DNA of 64,000 nt from Rotaria socialis (GCA_905331475.1 CAJNYU010001410.1:64251-128250), one strand, 5' to 3'; positions 13,059 through 27,341 are shown, counted from the first letter of the stretch. Numbers and translations: made by a program. Notes: generated by a model from the letters alone, not told the origin.

Positions 13059-14551
13059 ATGAACCAAAGCTTTCAGCATTGCTTTTTAATTGATGGTAAA
13101 ACAAATCTTCCCATTGATGATAATCATCAATTATTTGTACCTTTAAAACTACGAAATAATACTGAAAAAATATATTGTCCATGTTATCAAAGAAATCATG
13201 AAACATTTTTATTCGACTATCATAGTACCCAGTCACTTGATGAAAATAGAGGAATTATCCATATGAATTCGAAACGACAAGGTACTCATCTTATTATTGA
13301 ATAAATTCAGTAAATACAAGTAGTTAACTAATTTGTGGCTTCTAACGATTGAAAGAAAATATATACGAAATTTCTTTCATTTATAATAGTATAACGGGCA
13401 GAAATATTTTAACATCAATATTTGCTAGAAAGAAAACTACGTAAATATATATGCCAATGCTCGACTATCTCCGATAATATATTAGAAGGAAGTAAATCTA
13501 ATTTGTTGAGCTATTAATCAAAGTCTGCATTTACTAAATCGAACATGAACACTATTTGATTGACTCAGTACTTGAATATGAGAAGATAATTATTTAAATT
13601 GCTTCCTGAACTATAGATTACAACTAACTCAATGTAAGTGGCATGTCAAAATAAAAATATCGAAAAAAAAATGATGACAGTGCATATTCATCTGGTTTTT
13701 CGGAAATTATTAGTTCCACCATCACTTGCTTCCGTCCATTATCCCACGAAGAAAATTTTCCCTGAGACTTCTCCTTCAATTGCAGAAAACCCCCCATGGC
13801 GAATCATTTGCGTCAGTTTTAAACAAAAAAATTCTCATCCACATTAGTATAGTACTAGAAATAATAAATATTATAAAATAGATCAAGAAACCTTTTGTTC
13901 TCAATCGTTACAATCAATAAGGAAATTATACGAAAAAAGAAATATTAGTAAGAAAATCTTTCCATTAAAAATTGTAATCATAAAATCAAATTATTGTAAA
14001 CATTTTCGATCGGATCAACAAATAAATCATAATAAAAAATAATATGGAAAAATGTATGCTAATCCAAATTAATGAATAATATTGAGGTTCTGAAATTATT
14101 CTTAACATATCTTCTAGATTTAATCGCTCGTATGAAATCATCTGTAGATGTGTCAACAGATTCCAGTCAGATCAATAACAATCAATCTCATAAATCACTT
14201 CCAACAATCAATATTGTCATAAAAACATTTATGCCCTTGGAATTTAATAGTGATTATCATGAAAGAAAAACGTCTCTTGATAGAAAATTATCTTCAAATA
14301 AACGAAAATCTTCGCCATCATTATTAAACAGAACAACTAAAAGAATATTTACTTCACTCGATGATGACAATTTCCATAGAGAATCTCGTAAACATCGACT
14401 ATCTACATTCAAAGATTTAAAACAATCAAGTCTTCCAAAGTCTACTGAAATAATTTATCATAATAATAATAATAATAATAATCAAAATAAACCTTCAATT
14501 ATTCTTAATTCTCGAACACTTCTGAATACTTATCGGAGTAAAAGAAGGTAG
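13059..14551 (+). CDS. Unrecognised basic protein, two exons
   Basis: Not recognised. Two open blocks, 13059-13281 and 14118-14551, join through a GT-AG intron of 836 nt with matching phase (phase 1), giving 218 residues. The first block is fairly ordered, with a CPCYQR pair of cysteines. The second is Ser-, Asn-, Lys- and Arg-rich, contains NKRKSS and ends RTLLNTYRSKRR, with a short Asn run. This composition suits a disordered, possibly nuclear protein. Support is the open frames, natural-looking codons and the phase match; there is no homology support. A further open block at 13638-13847 inside the intron was left out because it has no clear splice sites. An acceptor-like site ends at 13018, 40 nt before the ATG. 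The gene converges with the tektin pseudogene on the minus strand. Confidence 0.4.
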
Positions 14552-16165
14552 AGCAAATAAAAATGAAATATTTATTTTAATCAAATAAAAAAATTAAAAA
14601 AAATATATATATGTATCAATATAAACTCTATCTAGAATATCTTAAATTAATTTTCTTCCTTGTTACCAATTTTCGACTGAAATAGATTTTCTTAAACCTT
14701 CATGGCATTCAAATTCATCAACAAATATTGCATTGGCTTTGGTTTCATCATCTTTTTCTAAAATTAAATTTATCTCGGTCTAAATTTCCCAAACGAGCGG
14801 GAGACTTATCCAACCTAAAAGAAAAAAGAAAGAAAAGTGTAAATAATAATCATGGAAATTAACGCATGTCAAAATAGTCAACAAAGACTAATGATGATAT
14901 GTTAGAAAAAATTGAAGCGCTGTGTCAACCAGATTGAGATCATCAAAATTATTTATCTATAAATATATAGCCTCGTTTCTTATGTTGACATTTTGTTTGC
15001 AAATGATAGATGATTCGTACCTGCTCCTCCTCTTTCTTCTTTTTCTCTTTTTGACTATCTATCTATCTATTTTCCTTCTTCTTTTTTTTTGTTGTCATTC
15101 AGAAAACCCGACAAAGATGAGAACAAGAACATAGTAAGTCTTTTTTCCTGTTTACTCCATACCGTTCTTATAGTTTTTGTATTTCACATTCAGTTTCTCG
15201 AATTTCTTCTATAAGACGCTTTTTGCGATGTATCATAAACAAGTTCAACATTAGATCGTTTATGACGAATGTCAAGACGTGTGTGAGCCAATTTGAAGTA
15301 TTGTTCTTTATCTCTTATGGCTTTTCAGCATTTTTTTATGCTTCCTTCAAGTTGAATAATTAATAGATTAATCTAAGTAATAAACAAATAAAAAATAGCA
15401 AGGATACCTTTTTATATCGTAATAATTATTTATTTACATCATGTAATTGATCTTCAAGTTTTTGTTTAGCTTATTTAGATTCATAAATGCGTTGATCAAA
15501 TGAACGTCTGGTACATTCAATAACTTGTTTAATATCGACAGCAAGTTTTTTTTAATATACGTTCAATTACGCAATGTAATTGATCTGCATTAAGTCGTTG
15601 AGTTTCAGCTTTCTTTATATTTTCATCAGAATATTTTTCCCAAAATAGTTCGGAAACTGATCTAATCAAGATAAAAAAAAGAAAGAATGTTAATCTTTTT
15701 AAAGAAACTTGATCTTGATTTTTTTCTATTAAAGACTAAAGAATTCAGCTGGAAAGAATATCTTTTGATAGAAGAACTCTAGTAGTTCTAATCTATCTAT
15801 AGCTATATAGTTGGGGTATGTTTTACTTGCTTTAATACAAACATAATACACCCATGGGCGTTTTTTTCCATCTCCATCGATCTTTAGACTATCGACTAGA
15901 TAGTTCATTTTGTTCTAGTCTCAAGAGAACTTTTTAGTAGTTTTTCTTGCTTGTTTTGTTTTCCTCTACTAGCTACTACTTTTCTCATATGATTAGTATA
16001 GACGAATTTGAAATAACATATCGAGGATTCATGTGTGTTATACCTTCTTGAAGATAAAGGGATGGATTTATTAAATTTAGATCCAATGAATGTTCATCAA
16101 TTGATTGTGCAATAAATTTATCTTTAAGATTTCGATCAAGCAGATAGCGGGCTTTACGCATCAGC

Positions 16166-18117
16166 CTATAGAAATAGAGTAGAACATAATTATATGTCTA
16201 TTGAATTTCTCCGAAAAAAAAAGGAAAGAAAGATGAAGAAAGGCATAGCGCCGGATTCGATCAGTGCACGCCGAACATATATATATACAAAGAATGATGA
16301 AAGAATGAATAAGAGACAGGAAGTCACATAGGCGACTTTCAACACATACGGACATAATTCTAATCGACACTTAGATAGAAAAGATTGTAAAAAAAAGAAA
16401 TAAGAGAAGGAGTAAAGAAGAAGATGAAAGATGAAGAGGAGTAGTAAATTGGAAGAAAAGATGGAAGAAAATCACGTGTCACCTGTCGACTGCCAGTTTT
16501 ATATGCATTTCTTGTTTGATTCTCTCTTTTCTAATAGATTTTGTTGTTGTTATGAATATCAATGATGGTAAATATATCAACAAATAATTGATTTTTAACT
16601 TTAGCCTAACAAATACTAGAGCAGATGATTATTTCTTATTCCTTTTTTTTTTGTTTGTTGGTACTTTGCTATTCGTCTTGTCATTCTTTCAGATACGATC
16701 AAACAAACGACTAGATGCTACCAATGCAATGTTTGCGCAAGTATACCCTTTCACAATATGGTATCTGTTAGAAAATATTAGAACATTGCCAATCTACTGT
16801 ATGTATACATGTGTGATACAATGACAGATAGAACCGTAGCTAAAATTGCTACTTAGACTATCGTATTCTATGTACTAAACGAAGATGCGATGCGTCTAAG
16901 CAACCAAATATTATAGTATAAAATAATAATAGTAATTATAATAATAACAACAAAAGTAAGATATAAATAGAAAGAGAAATAAAGTATGCAAACATATATA
17001 GATACAGAAAAAAAAGAATAGTATCAGTGAACAATAAATAAAGCAGACAACAAATAATAGAGATTAATTATTCATCACAGTTGAATGATACCAATGCTAA
17101 TACATAATATTCATGATGTAATGTTAAGCTTTAATTGCCAAGACTTAGTTTAATTTTAATTTTAATTATTTTCTTTAATCATTGTACAAGAGAAAAAGTA
17201 CAAGTATCTATAATAGTTGTGTATTTCAATTAAATAAATTGAGAAACAACGAAATCTCATTCGTACAAACCCATGAGAAATGTCATTATCATCATATCAG
17301 TTTGCACTTGCAACAGATAGACGTGCTTTTATGTATATACATGTCAGTCGACGAATGTTTGTGTGAGTACAATCTTCCTAATCGACACGTTGCACCACAC
17401 AAACTCATCCACCTACAGTTACTAACGATCTGATATTAAAGGAATGCTTTACTATCTGCATGCACATATGTATATATATATATTTGTGTGATGAAAGACC
17501 AGAAGCAAAATGGATTGGATTGCATTGATTTTGAAGGGAGGTGATATCATCATCAACATCATCATCAGCATCATCGTCATTTTTCTTCTTCATCTCGTGA
17601 AAGTTTTTTCTTCTAAATCTAACTGTTATTATTGCTGCTTATTACAGTCTTAGTTTTTTTTTCTTTTTTTTTATGTACCTGTTTCCTAAATGTACAGACG
17701 AAAAGAAAACTGATTCTTTTTTTCCTTCTTCTATTGTGATTGTCATCAAACAATTGCTGGCAATTATATAGACGCACTCATGCATTTGCCTGTGTTAAAT
17801 GAAAAAAGGATCCATCAACCAGTATTGCTGTATCAGATCTTGATGATGCGAATAACAGCGTCAACCTTGTGATGATTATCGTTCGTTCTAACATACAGAT
17901 ATAAACTTTCTTTCTCCCCCCCCCCTCTCTCTTTCGCACTTTCTCTCTTTTCATTGGCATCGAGAAATTACTGTCACCTTCACATTATTATTTGTCATTT
18001 ATAGATCTACTGACTGTTAGATAATTTAGTGGAAATGGTATACGACCAGAAAGAGCGAGAACGTGTTTTAATGTGCTGAAGAAACCATGAAGTTCAATCG
18101 ATCAACAACGTTGACGT
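16166..18117. other. Tektin intron sequence upstream of the innexin
   Basis: This is the 5' half of the large tektin intron as read on the plus strand. It is AT-rich, with a short poly-C/CT stretch near 17917-17932, and presumably contains the innexin promoter. No other gene was recognised; open frames at 16588-16824 and 17182-17433 have no supporting features. Confidence 0.45.
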
Positions 18118-20063
18118 ATGGCGTTTCTCTTACTGAAAGGCATTCCGAGTCTTGCCGGTCACAATCAAGCGCCTCAAGCTGATCCAGATGATTTTGTTGA
18201 TAGACTTAACTACCGTTACACCGTTATTTTACTTAATGTTTTCTCAGCTATTGTTACAAATCGACAATTTAGTTCCAAGCAAATTCAATGTAAGCATTGA
18301 TTTATTTCTTATTAATTAGCCATTGAAAAATGATATTCAAATTTATTTATCATTTTCTTTTTCTTTTTCTAACAGGTTGGGTACCCGCAATGTTTACATC
18401 TGGCTACGAAGATTATACAAATCATATATGTTATATTACAAACACTTATTATGTCAATCAAACACAAAAAATCCCAGGTACACGTGCCGAACGACAAAGT
18501 CTACAATTACTTTATTATCAATGGATACCTTTTATTCTCTGCTTTCTAAGGTAATATATAATGTTTTTGAAATTAAAACAAAACAAAAAGACGAATTTAT
18601 TTTTAAGCATCCTTTTCTACATTCCAAATCTTTTCTGGCAATCCCTTATGAGCCGTAGTGGTCTGGATTTAAAAGATATCATTGAAGCTGGCAAAAGTTA
18701 CAAATCAATTGATAGAATGGATAAAAGACGTAAAATCATGAATTATATAATTGCCTCTATTGATGAATTTATTGATGATCCAAGACGTGGAAGAGAAAAT
18801 CGACATATCAGTTTATTGAAACGTATTCAAGCAATATTTTGTTGTATGTATGGAAAATTTCAAGGCAATTACTTTATGATGGTTTATTTATTAACAAAAT
18901 TTCTTTATGTTGTTAATTCTATTGGTCAATTAGCAATATTAAATGAAATGCTTGGAATAAAATATTATCGTTATGGTTTAGAATTGCTACAAAAATTAAT
19001 TTTACTCATTCAAAATCAACCGCTTCAGCATTCATATAGACAACAAGGTGGACTTTCAAAATATTTTCCTAAAGTAACACTATGTGATTTTGAGTAAGCT
19101 TAATTCATATTTTTTATATTGAAAATATTCAATACATTATAATATTGATTTAGAGTACGTGAACCCAATCATTTGTATAATTCACATCGATATACAGTTG
19201 AATGTGTATTACCGAATAATCTTCTATTTGAACAATTATTTACATTTTTATTTTTTTGGTACACTATGATAGTTATTTTAAATATAATTTCATTGTTAAC
19301 ATGGTCTTATTCATTTATTCGACCAGTTCGAATAAAGTACGTGACGACAAGATTAAAATTAATATTAATAAGACATTTACGAAAATGCATAACAAGTACT
19401 GACCAAAACAATCCCGAACAACAACAACAACAACAACAGACTATATCTAATGATTCCCTATTATATCGTGATGATTCTCATTTGGATTTTGCTCATGATT
19501 ATTTAAAATGCGATGGTATATTTGTACTTCGTTTACTAGAAACAAATACATCAGATTTTGTTGTAACACACGTTATTGAAGAATTATTTTATTCATATGA
19601 ACGAAAAGCGTCACAACCAGTTGTTCTTGATGGACTTGCTAAAATGATGTCAACACTTGGTCCCGATCAAGGTTTATTAAGTTTAGGGAAATTACTTTTT
19701 TTACCCGTTATGTCTGATTCGAAAATGGCTGCTGCATTTGGTATGGGATCAACGACAACAGGAACTAGGACTACGAATAAGACTATGGCTACTGCTAATA
19801 GTAATATGCTTCTTCCTAGTTTAGTAACAACAACAACAGTTGATGAAAATTTACGAAATGTACCAAAATTACTTGCACCGCCAACTCCAACTCGTCGACG
19901 AGTAATAACACATGAAAAACAATCTCCCACCGGTTCGATTATAGAACCTGTCGAAGCTGTTCAACGAACTTCATTAGTAACAACGAACGAACTAAAACCA
20001 AGTGTTGATGCAGTAACTGAAATTTTACGTGAACGCCGACAAAAACTTAAACAAAAAAAATGA
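18118..20063 (+). CDS. Innexin (invertebrate gap-junction protein)
   Basis: Innexins form gap junctions and hemichannels in invertebrate plasma membranes. Four exons (18118-18289, 18376-18550, 18608-19093, 19154-20063) encode 580 residues. The introns (86, 57 and 60 nt) are GT-AG and all phases match. The first exon ends QIQC and the second begins CWVPAMF, the conserved innexin start of extracellular loop 1. YYQWIPFIL, containing the family signature YYQW, lies at the second membrane segment. CDFEVREPNHLYN and HRYTVECVLPNNL mark the loop 2 region, followed by the last membrane helix. The cytoplasmic tail is long, Gln- and Thr-rich, with a basic end. The whole gene lies within an intron of the opposite-strand tektin pseudogene and looks intact. 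Start is the first ATG in the frame. Confidence 0.96.
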
Positions 20064-22501
20064 TCATTCATTTACATAGATCCTTTTATCTTTTCTGTAT
20101 GCATGTGTGTTCGTGTGAATAATCGAAACAAGAAAAAAAAACTGAAAGAAAATAAAAAAAACTTATTTTCTATACGGTAAATGTCAAAAAGAAACGATTC
20201 TGATAGTAATTATCACATAACACCATGTGACATATTTATCGTCACTTGCTTCAAGATATTCTATAAACAACCCTCAAGGTAGAAAGCAGCATGTTACCTA
20301 AGTTGTTCTTGTATCGGCTCGACTGTACGTGTTAGTAAAGTAATAGAACCTTGAATAGTTGTTATTTCTATAATTAAGTCTTTTTTGAACATCATCATCA
20401 TGAATTAAATCAATATCATAACGCTTTTCGCTAGAGTAGTGTGAAAAAGAGTATGTGTATAAAATTTTGATTCATTTGTTATTTTTCTTTTTCTTTTTGT
20501 AGAAGATTTCAATTCTCCTATTTGCTAATGTTGTTTGAGCAATATGTAAACTATCTTGAAGTGATTGAAGAAATTAATCAATACGAATAAGATAAACTTC
20601 TGTAGCATCGATTTCTTTTTCTAATTCAGTTCGTTTCACTTCGAATTCTCCTTCTTAGTTTTTAACATGATCCAAACGTTGATCTATTATGAATAAAAAT
20701 ATTATACTTTCAACTTTATTTTCTTCCAGCTTCTTATATATTGTTTTATGTCAAAAAAATATATCTAATACCGTATATTAATGAAGTAATAAAAATACAT
20801 CAAATTCAGCATATGTAATATTAGTGGAAATCCTAACATTGATTCATCAACACAGGATCTGTTGATTAGATTGGTACCGATGCTCACTACTACACCACTA
20901 GCTATACTCATATACGTGCTCATTACAGTATTTAGATGTCAACTTTGTCAAAATATTCTTTTCTATAATAGTATGTTTTAGAGAATTTCAAGAAAGAATA
21001 ATATCAATATACGCTAACGATAAGTACTTAGCAATCAATAGGCGGCTATAAGTACTCATCGCTAGTTCACATTTTTGTGTCTGCGACAAAGGAAAACGAT
21101 CTGAAAATCTTGATAAACATTGAATTTATTATGAAAAAAAGATCAAGAACATGAAAATGGATACACCTGTGCTATGTTTTAGATAGATGCCAATTTACAA
21201 TTAGCTAGCCTAAAAGATTAAGTTAAGAATAACGTAATAGTATCATTGTACTTCTTTTTTCAGTAACAATTCTTTTTTTTTTAGTTAATGCAAAGTGAAA
21301 TTAATAGTTTTTAATCGTTTCTTCTTCGACTATTCTCTTTTGCATGTCAATTAATAATTTCCGCTTCCGTTTCTATAGAGAATGAAAATTGAAGTTTTCC
21401 GATTAGTGAATCAAAATTATCGTAATTCTTTCGCAGTTTTAATTGTCATGCATTATATTTTGCTGTTTGGAATGAGAAAATAATTTCGGAAAGAAATATT
21501 TAGGCGATAAAAATAAAATTATCTGCTTATTATGTAGTTTGTTCTTTATCAGTATATAAGTATAAATAAAAACTTGAAAACATCGAAGAATATTTTTCTT
21601 TCAACAATATTCGAGTAATACTATTGTCGAAGCATGCAATTGATGATATATTTTAATATAGAAGTCTTTCTTTCGAGAGAAATGTATAAGACAAAAATGA
21701 TGACGCACTCATTCTTGAATAGAACACTGTCAAGATGAACCCTTCAAATCATCTTCGAGATTTATGAGTGCTTCTTTTTATCAAGTTTACTATCGATATT
21801 TACCAAGTTTTTTTTATTGATATCAGCTAAAGTTCGTTCAATAGTGCCTCGTCCTTCTTGATCAAGCCGATCAGATTCATGAATAAGTCGTTCAGCAACA
21901 GCTCGATCTCGTTCAGTATTGTTATGTTTAACTTTTGATGCAAGTTTACATTCCTCAAGTATCAATCGCTATGGACGTATCACGACTTTAGTCACATTTA
22001 TTAATTTCCGGTGCAGTATCAAATCTTTTTACAATTGATTGAAGCCAGTTGCCATTAACAACTGATGTAACCATAGAAGAATCTTTGTGAAAACATGTTC
22101 TAGATGTCGCAATAGATTTTTATTATAATTTTCAATGTTATTTGCATTGTTTTTAAGGGAGCAGAAACAGAAAAAAATGAAAAATTTAACAATGGCTCAA
22201 GATTCAAATGACAAACTAGCTATACTCATTTTCTCAAATACTAATATTACGAATGTAAGAGATCATTAATATTCATTATTAGCATATTCTCATGTTTCAT
22301 TCAATCAAAATTCAATAGAAGAACAGAAACAATATTTTAAAAGTTAAAATATAATTTTTAGTGAGAATTATTTTTACCCTCTATCACATCTTTTTCGATA
22401 GATATTAACGATGAAGCTCATCGACAATGTTACTCATATGAATTTTCTTCAATTAATTTACGTCTTTGTTTTTCTCTTATTGTTTTCAAGATAAAATATT
22501 A

Positions 22502-23736
22502 ATGTCGGGATCACCATCAAACCTTGAAGTGCAAGGAAATTTTATGCGTGTACCACCACCAAAAGAACTAACGAAATCTATTGAACGACGTCAATCAACG
22601 GAAGAAATACTAAAAACTACAGGACGACGCTCAATAGTTATAACAAATCGATCGTCATTGACTACGCCGGCACTAAAGAAAACAGTTCCAGCAAATCCAA
22701 CAAAAAGTGAAACAAAACAACCAGCTAAAAAACCTGATGAAGCAGAAGCAATGAAATTGAAAATAGGCAATCTCGAAGATGAAGTTCGTCGTCTGAAACG
22801 ACGTATTGAAGAATTAGAAAAAGAAGTAGCTGAACTACATAAACAAATGAAAACAAAAGATAAACGTATTACTGAACTAACTAAAGAAACGGAAGAACTT
22901 AAAAAAAGAGTAAACATTCTTTCATATTTTGATTATTATTATTTTATTTTATTTTATTTTTCTATTTGGTTTTTCCATAGGAATTCAATTATCAAAGACA
23001 ACTCGAAGAATTTCGTTTGGAAAACGCTCGTTTAATAGAAGAAAATCGACATTTGCAAGCAGAAGTCAATCGCCTTCAAGCTATGCACAATTCAGCTGAA
23101 GATTCATCAGCTGAATTGGATGCGTTAAGAGAACATGTTCGATATGAAAATATTCGTTTTGTTTCTAATTAATTTTTTAATATTGATCTCTTATAGTATG
23201 AACGACAAATCGAACAAATACGACAGGAACATGCACGAGAATTAAAAGTTCGTGATGATAAAATAGCGTTTCTTAAAAAACAAATCAGTGATTCATTAAA
23301 AGGCAATTCTTGGTATAGAATTTTAAATGATTCGTTTTCCATTTTTATTTTCAATATATCTTCGAATTGAATAGGGAACGACAACAACAAATTGAGGAAT
23401 TAACAAAACAACTTAAACGAACACATGAAGAATATGAATTACTTCGTCAAAAACTACTTCAATATCAAAATAAGAAAGGGGTAAAGATATTGTTTGTTGT
23501 TTGTTTTCAACAATACAAGTTCTGTTAACAAATATTTTCAATAATAGGCATCAAATTGTGGTAATTGTTCTGAGATGACTATTAAAATCGAAGAAAAAAC
23601 GAAAGCTTTGCAAGAAAAAGACACAATTATACAAGAATTATTAACACTTATGACTAAATTTAAAAGTCAAATTTCAAATCAAGATGATCTTATGAAATTA
23701 CTATCAACATATAATAATACTTTAATGCGCCATTAA
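22502..23736 (+). CDS. Coiled-coil protein, function unknown
   Basis: Five exons (22502-22909, 22981-23136, 23197-23312, 23375-23480, 23548-23736) encode about 324 residues. Introns are GT-AG and the joins are in frame. After a Ser/Thr/Lys/Pro-rich N-terminus of about 85 residues, nearly everything is heptad-like coiled coil (for example EDEVRRLKRRIEELEKEV and ERQQQIEELTKQL). The last exon has a CGNC pair. Exon 2 could instead end at 23160, adding 8 residues with a 36-nt intron; the 60-nt intron fits its neighbours better. Coiled-coil character alone does not identify the protein; a cytoskeletal or centrosomal role is only a guess. An acceptor-like site ends at 22490, 11 nt before the ATG. 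The gene is divergent from the tektin pseudogene, about 430 bp away. Confidence 0.78.
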
Positions 23737-26700
23737 ATTATGAATTTTGATAATGCACATATTTTTTAATCTGCTTAATAATTGAACTTATACTAACAAA
23801 AAAAAAACGTATTTTTATGCGTTTTTTTTCTACAATTTCAGTTTCATTTTATTGACTTAGCCACAAATGAATCCTATTCGTTTTCTTTTTGTTTTTCTTT
23901 ACATTTGGTTTTGTTTTTTGATAGCACTGAATAATAAATTACAAAGTGAAGCTCGATATTTGAGCGGTTGTTTGTATGAATAAGACTAAATAAAAATTGC
24001 ATTGGAGTTTTCATATTCAAATCGAAAGATAATATTTACCTTACTATTGAATCATAATATAAAAACGAAACAATGGTGTGTAATTAAGTTTCAAAACAAA
24101 ATCTATGTTCACCATTCATTTGTACGACATTATTCTAGGCAGATGAAAACTATGAAGTAAAATTTGGCTGCGTAACTCATTTTGAAAATAACCTCACAGT
24201 TTTTCTGTCTAGTTTTGGTCGACAGTAGTGAAAATACTTTTAGAAGTGCTGAAATATGGACTAAAATTGCGAATAAAATATAGACCTTTTGAGCTCTGTA
24301 ATTTTCTAGAGCAGACATTCATTTGAAAATGTGATATCGAACTAGTAGACTTTTAATTTTATACAACTAAATATGTAAGCATGATTTCGAGAGCTGCCTT
24401 CAACTTACAGCATGTTCTCAACTCGAGCATCGATATTCCATGCTAAGAGTTGAAAAGAAAACAATAGCAATGATATTTCATCGAACGACATAAAGAAAAT
24501 CAAATAATACATTTCAGAGAGCATACTTTACTCTGCACGTTAATATAAGAAACAGTTTTCAATCTCAAATAATTTTGCAGTTCCATCAAACATACTGATT
24601 TCGATTACTGTCGAGTAAAAAACAATACTACTTCTCTGAGCACGCATATTCAGAAGAGGCGCAGGGTTTTGCTGTTGAATTATAGTATCACATTCATTAA
24701 TCTTCATTTCCAATGTTAAAATAGAAATCGTATTAAATAAATAGCGTCTTTTTTAAGAAAAGAACTTCTACCCTATGAGAGAACTCTCAAATCCTCATGT
24801 TTATCATTCATGAATACATAATATTAAGATTGTCTAATCATTATTATTAATAATATTTCTTATGACAGATGTAACGATCAAAATTACAATGTTAAGAATA
24901 TTTACAGGCTTCACTCGATGCCATTTTTCACACTTTGTTGAATAAAATAACAGTTAATTTGCAACACGGTTAAATGAATTTTTAAGTAGAAAAATAATAA
25001 TTTAATCTAACTATTATAATTATTTTACAGATATTTTTGCATTTTTGCTTGTACGATCCAATCTATCGGTTTTTGAGTATACGAATAGATATGTGTGTTT
25101 GGCTTCCAATGTATTGCATTATCATTCTAAATTACTTTTTTTTAGTACGTCCTTCTTATGATAATAAAAAGCATGTACAAAAACACTTTAATACATTTGT
25201 GTCATAGTCTTTGCGATCATGATTAATAAAAATAGGCACGATGGCGGAAATACATCAATTCTAATCCAGTAAAAAAACCGAATGCTATCGTTTTTCGCCT
25301 GAAGACCAGAAATAATAAATTACGGCTTATATACGTAGATATAAATTATTAGTAATACGCAGTCTTTTACAAGAGAACCAAAAGAAAATGAATGTTATAT
25401 TAGATTATCATTTAAAATTTCTTTAAGTTGTTTTTCGATCAAACAAGAGATTAACATTACTTATTTATAATACGATGCATAATTTATGACGATATTCGTA
25501 TAAAAATTGTTAACTTATTTCATTGAAAACCAAATGTTTTCTTTAATTTCTTTGGCGTTTCTTTGCTGAATTTTGTTTTATGACTGACCAAGCTTTTTTT
25601 TTCTTGTGAAGTTTATAGCAAGACTATCGCTTAACTCATCTTTGATCAAAGATAAACAATCAATGAAAAGGTACTCTATCTATGCGATTCGTACATTTAA
25701 AATTTTTACATTCTTCTAAATATAACTTTTAGCAAATCTTTTCTTGAAAGAAAAGCGAAATGATAAGGATTTACTTTTCTTTGAGCTTAAATATATTTTA
25801 CATTCTTTTATCTTATTATTAGAACGAATCTCTTGATCGATAACTCTTTTTCCCTTTGATAGCGAAGGCGGTATCTTCTGTCACATATCATTGAATAATC
25901 AATGAAATTTATTTATTTTAATTTTTTGATAGTAGAATCAAAAGTTCTCACGGCAACGATTATTCTATGTTGCACAGTAGCTAATAGATCTTATGGCTAT
26001 TCTTCACTTATGTAAACTATGTGAGTTTCAAGATAAATTGCGATTTATGTCAATTATCTATCTTTCATTACAATAAAAATGTCTTTTTCTGCAAATCCGT
26101 TTTTTTGTCCCGAAAATGATGACTAAAATTATAAAATCTAGAATTCTTTCATAGCACATAAAAGCTGCCAACCAAGAGAATTGTTGTCTTAAACCGATAG
26201 TTTTTTTTTCTCACAAGCGGTAAAATGGGTAAAAATGACGTACATTGTCTTTGTGACAATACCTAACGGCTAGAAGAGAAGAATAAAATAACATACTCTC
26301 GCAACAAAATATAAATACCTGCTGGGTAAATTTGCTTATTATGTTCGTATTCATTCTTGACTCGTCGTTAATGAGTAACGACTGAATAAAAAATTCGTAT
26401 CGAATCATATAATTTACTCTAGTCTGTAAAAGAATAATTTCGTTTGTATAGGAAGTAATTATTTCTAACTGATCGAAAATCATTTATTTCTCCAACGAAA
26501 ATTCTATACAATACGCCTTCAATAATGTTATACGTATAGTGAACGTTTTACTATTGGAAATTTTCTTTTTATGTTGACTTTAACGTAAACTAAAGAATTT
26601 CTCTTGTTTGCAAAAAGTCTTCTTCGAATATTTTCAGAGTAATAAGACAAACTCAGCAAATAAATATAAAATTGTCTTTCATGTTTATCAGACCCGAAAG

Positions 26701-26828
26701 ATAGACCATCATTGTTTGTCTTCGCTTTTACCAAGATTCGATCCTTTTTACTTTAACTTCCGAGCACATTAATCATTTGAACTAAATATTTTCTCATTCT
26801 ATTCATCAATGGGCACAACAATATGTAT

Positions 26829-26860
<32 letters not shown>

Positions 26861-27341
26861 GTGTCATACGCAGAAACGAGCAGCGGTAAATATATTCGGT
26901 GTAAGAATAAATGAAAAAAAACAAAAAAAACCACATTCAGTAGGTAGAAAAAGAAACGAGAAAACAAAACAAAAAAAGAACGAAAGAAAGTAAGTAAGAA
27001 AAATTATTCATTATTTATTCCTTCTGCATCTAAACAGATCATATTCTTATTATTTATCATTCTCGAACATGTCAATAGTGGCCTGAGGATAATAATCAGT
27101 TAAACTAAAAACAAAAAGCAATGAATACCGCAGTAGACACACACAGAGGCATATACATGAATTTTTTATCATTTGGATTCTTCGAATAGGATAAGAACAA
27201 AGACGAATCGTGTGCACACACCGGAAGATGAAAAAAGAAAACAGACGACTGTCTACATGTTGAATAAATCTATTGATGGCAAATCACAGCAAAATATTCG
27301 AGAATAGAAATGGAATGTGATTAGATAAGAAACAAGACAAC
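23737..27341. other. Long intergenic stretch, no gene recognised
   Basis: About 3.6 kb of AT-rich sequence between the convergent coiled-coil and EVI1-like genes. It contains a TA microsatellite near 26836-26861 and many poly-A/T tracts. The open frames are short and show no domain, splice-site support or codon bias. No tRNA or transposon ends were recognised. Confidence 0.5.

Larger units (their letters stand above)
14663..22074 (-). pseudogene. Decayed tektin gene (ciliary microtubule protein), interrupted by a nested innexin
   Basis: Tektins are coiled-coil filaments inside doublet microtubules of cilia. Seven pieces lie in order on the minus strand: about 22074-21803, 20683-20518, 20430-20298, 16165-16044, 15661-15438, 15372-15164 and 14814-14663. 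Recognisable stretches are ERDRAVAERLIHESDRL, LHIAQTTLANRR, RYDIDLIHDDDVQK, then EQLRLMRKARY across the 4.1 kb intron, then DKFIAQSIDEH, FKLAHTRLDIRHKRSNVEL and DETKANAIF. The tektin signature RPNVELCRD reads RSNVELVYD. The frame is broken repeatedly: frameshifts near ADINKK, VQK, RILKK, TSQK and in the last exon, and in-frame stops such as those after VKN, LIRID and ESK. One donor also seems lost after LANR. At least eight lesions make a single-base assembly error unlikely. The subfamily is not resolved. Confidence 0.82.

Noticed and set aside
13039-13236. Minus-strand frame opposite the unknown gene's first exon
   Set aside because: Antisense shadow of the plus-strand block, which has better splice phase support.
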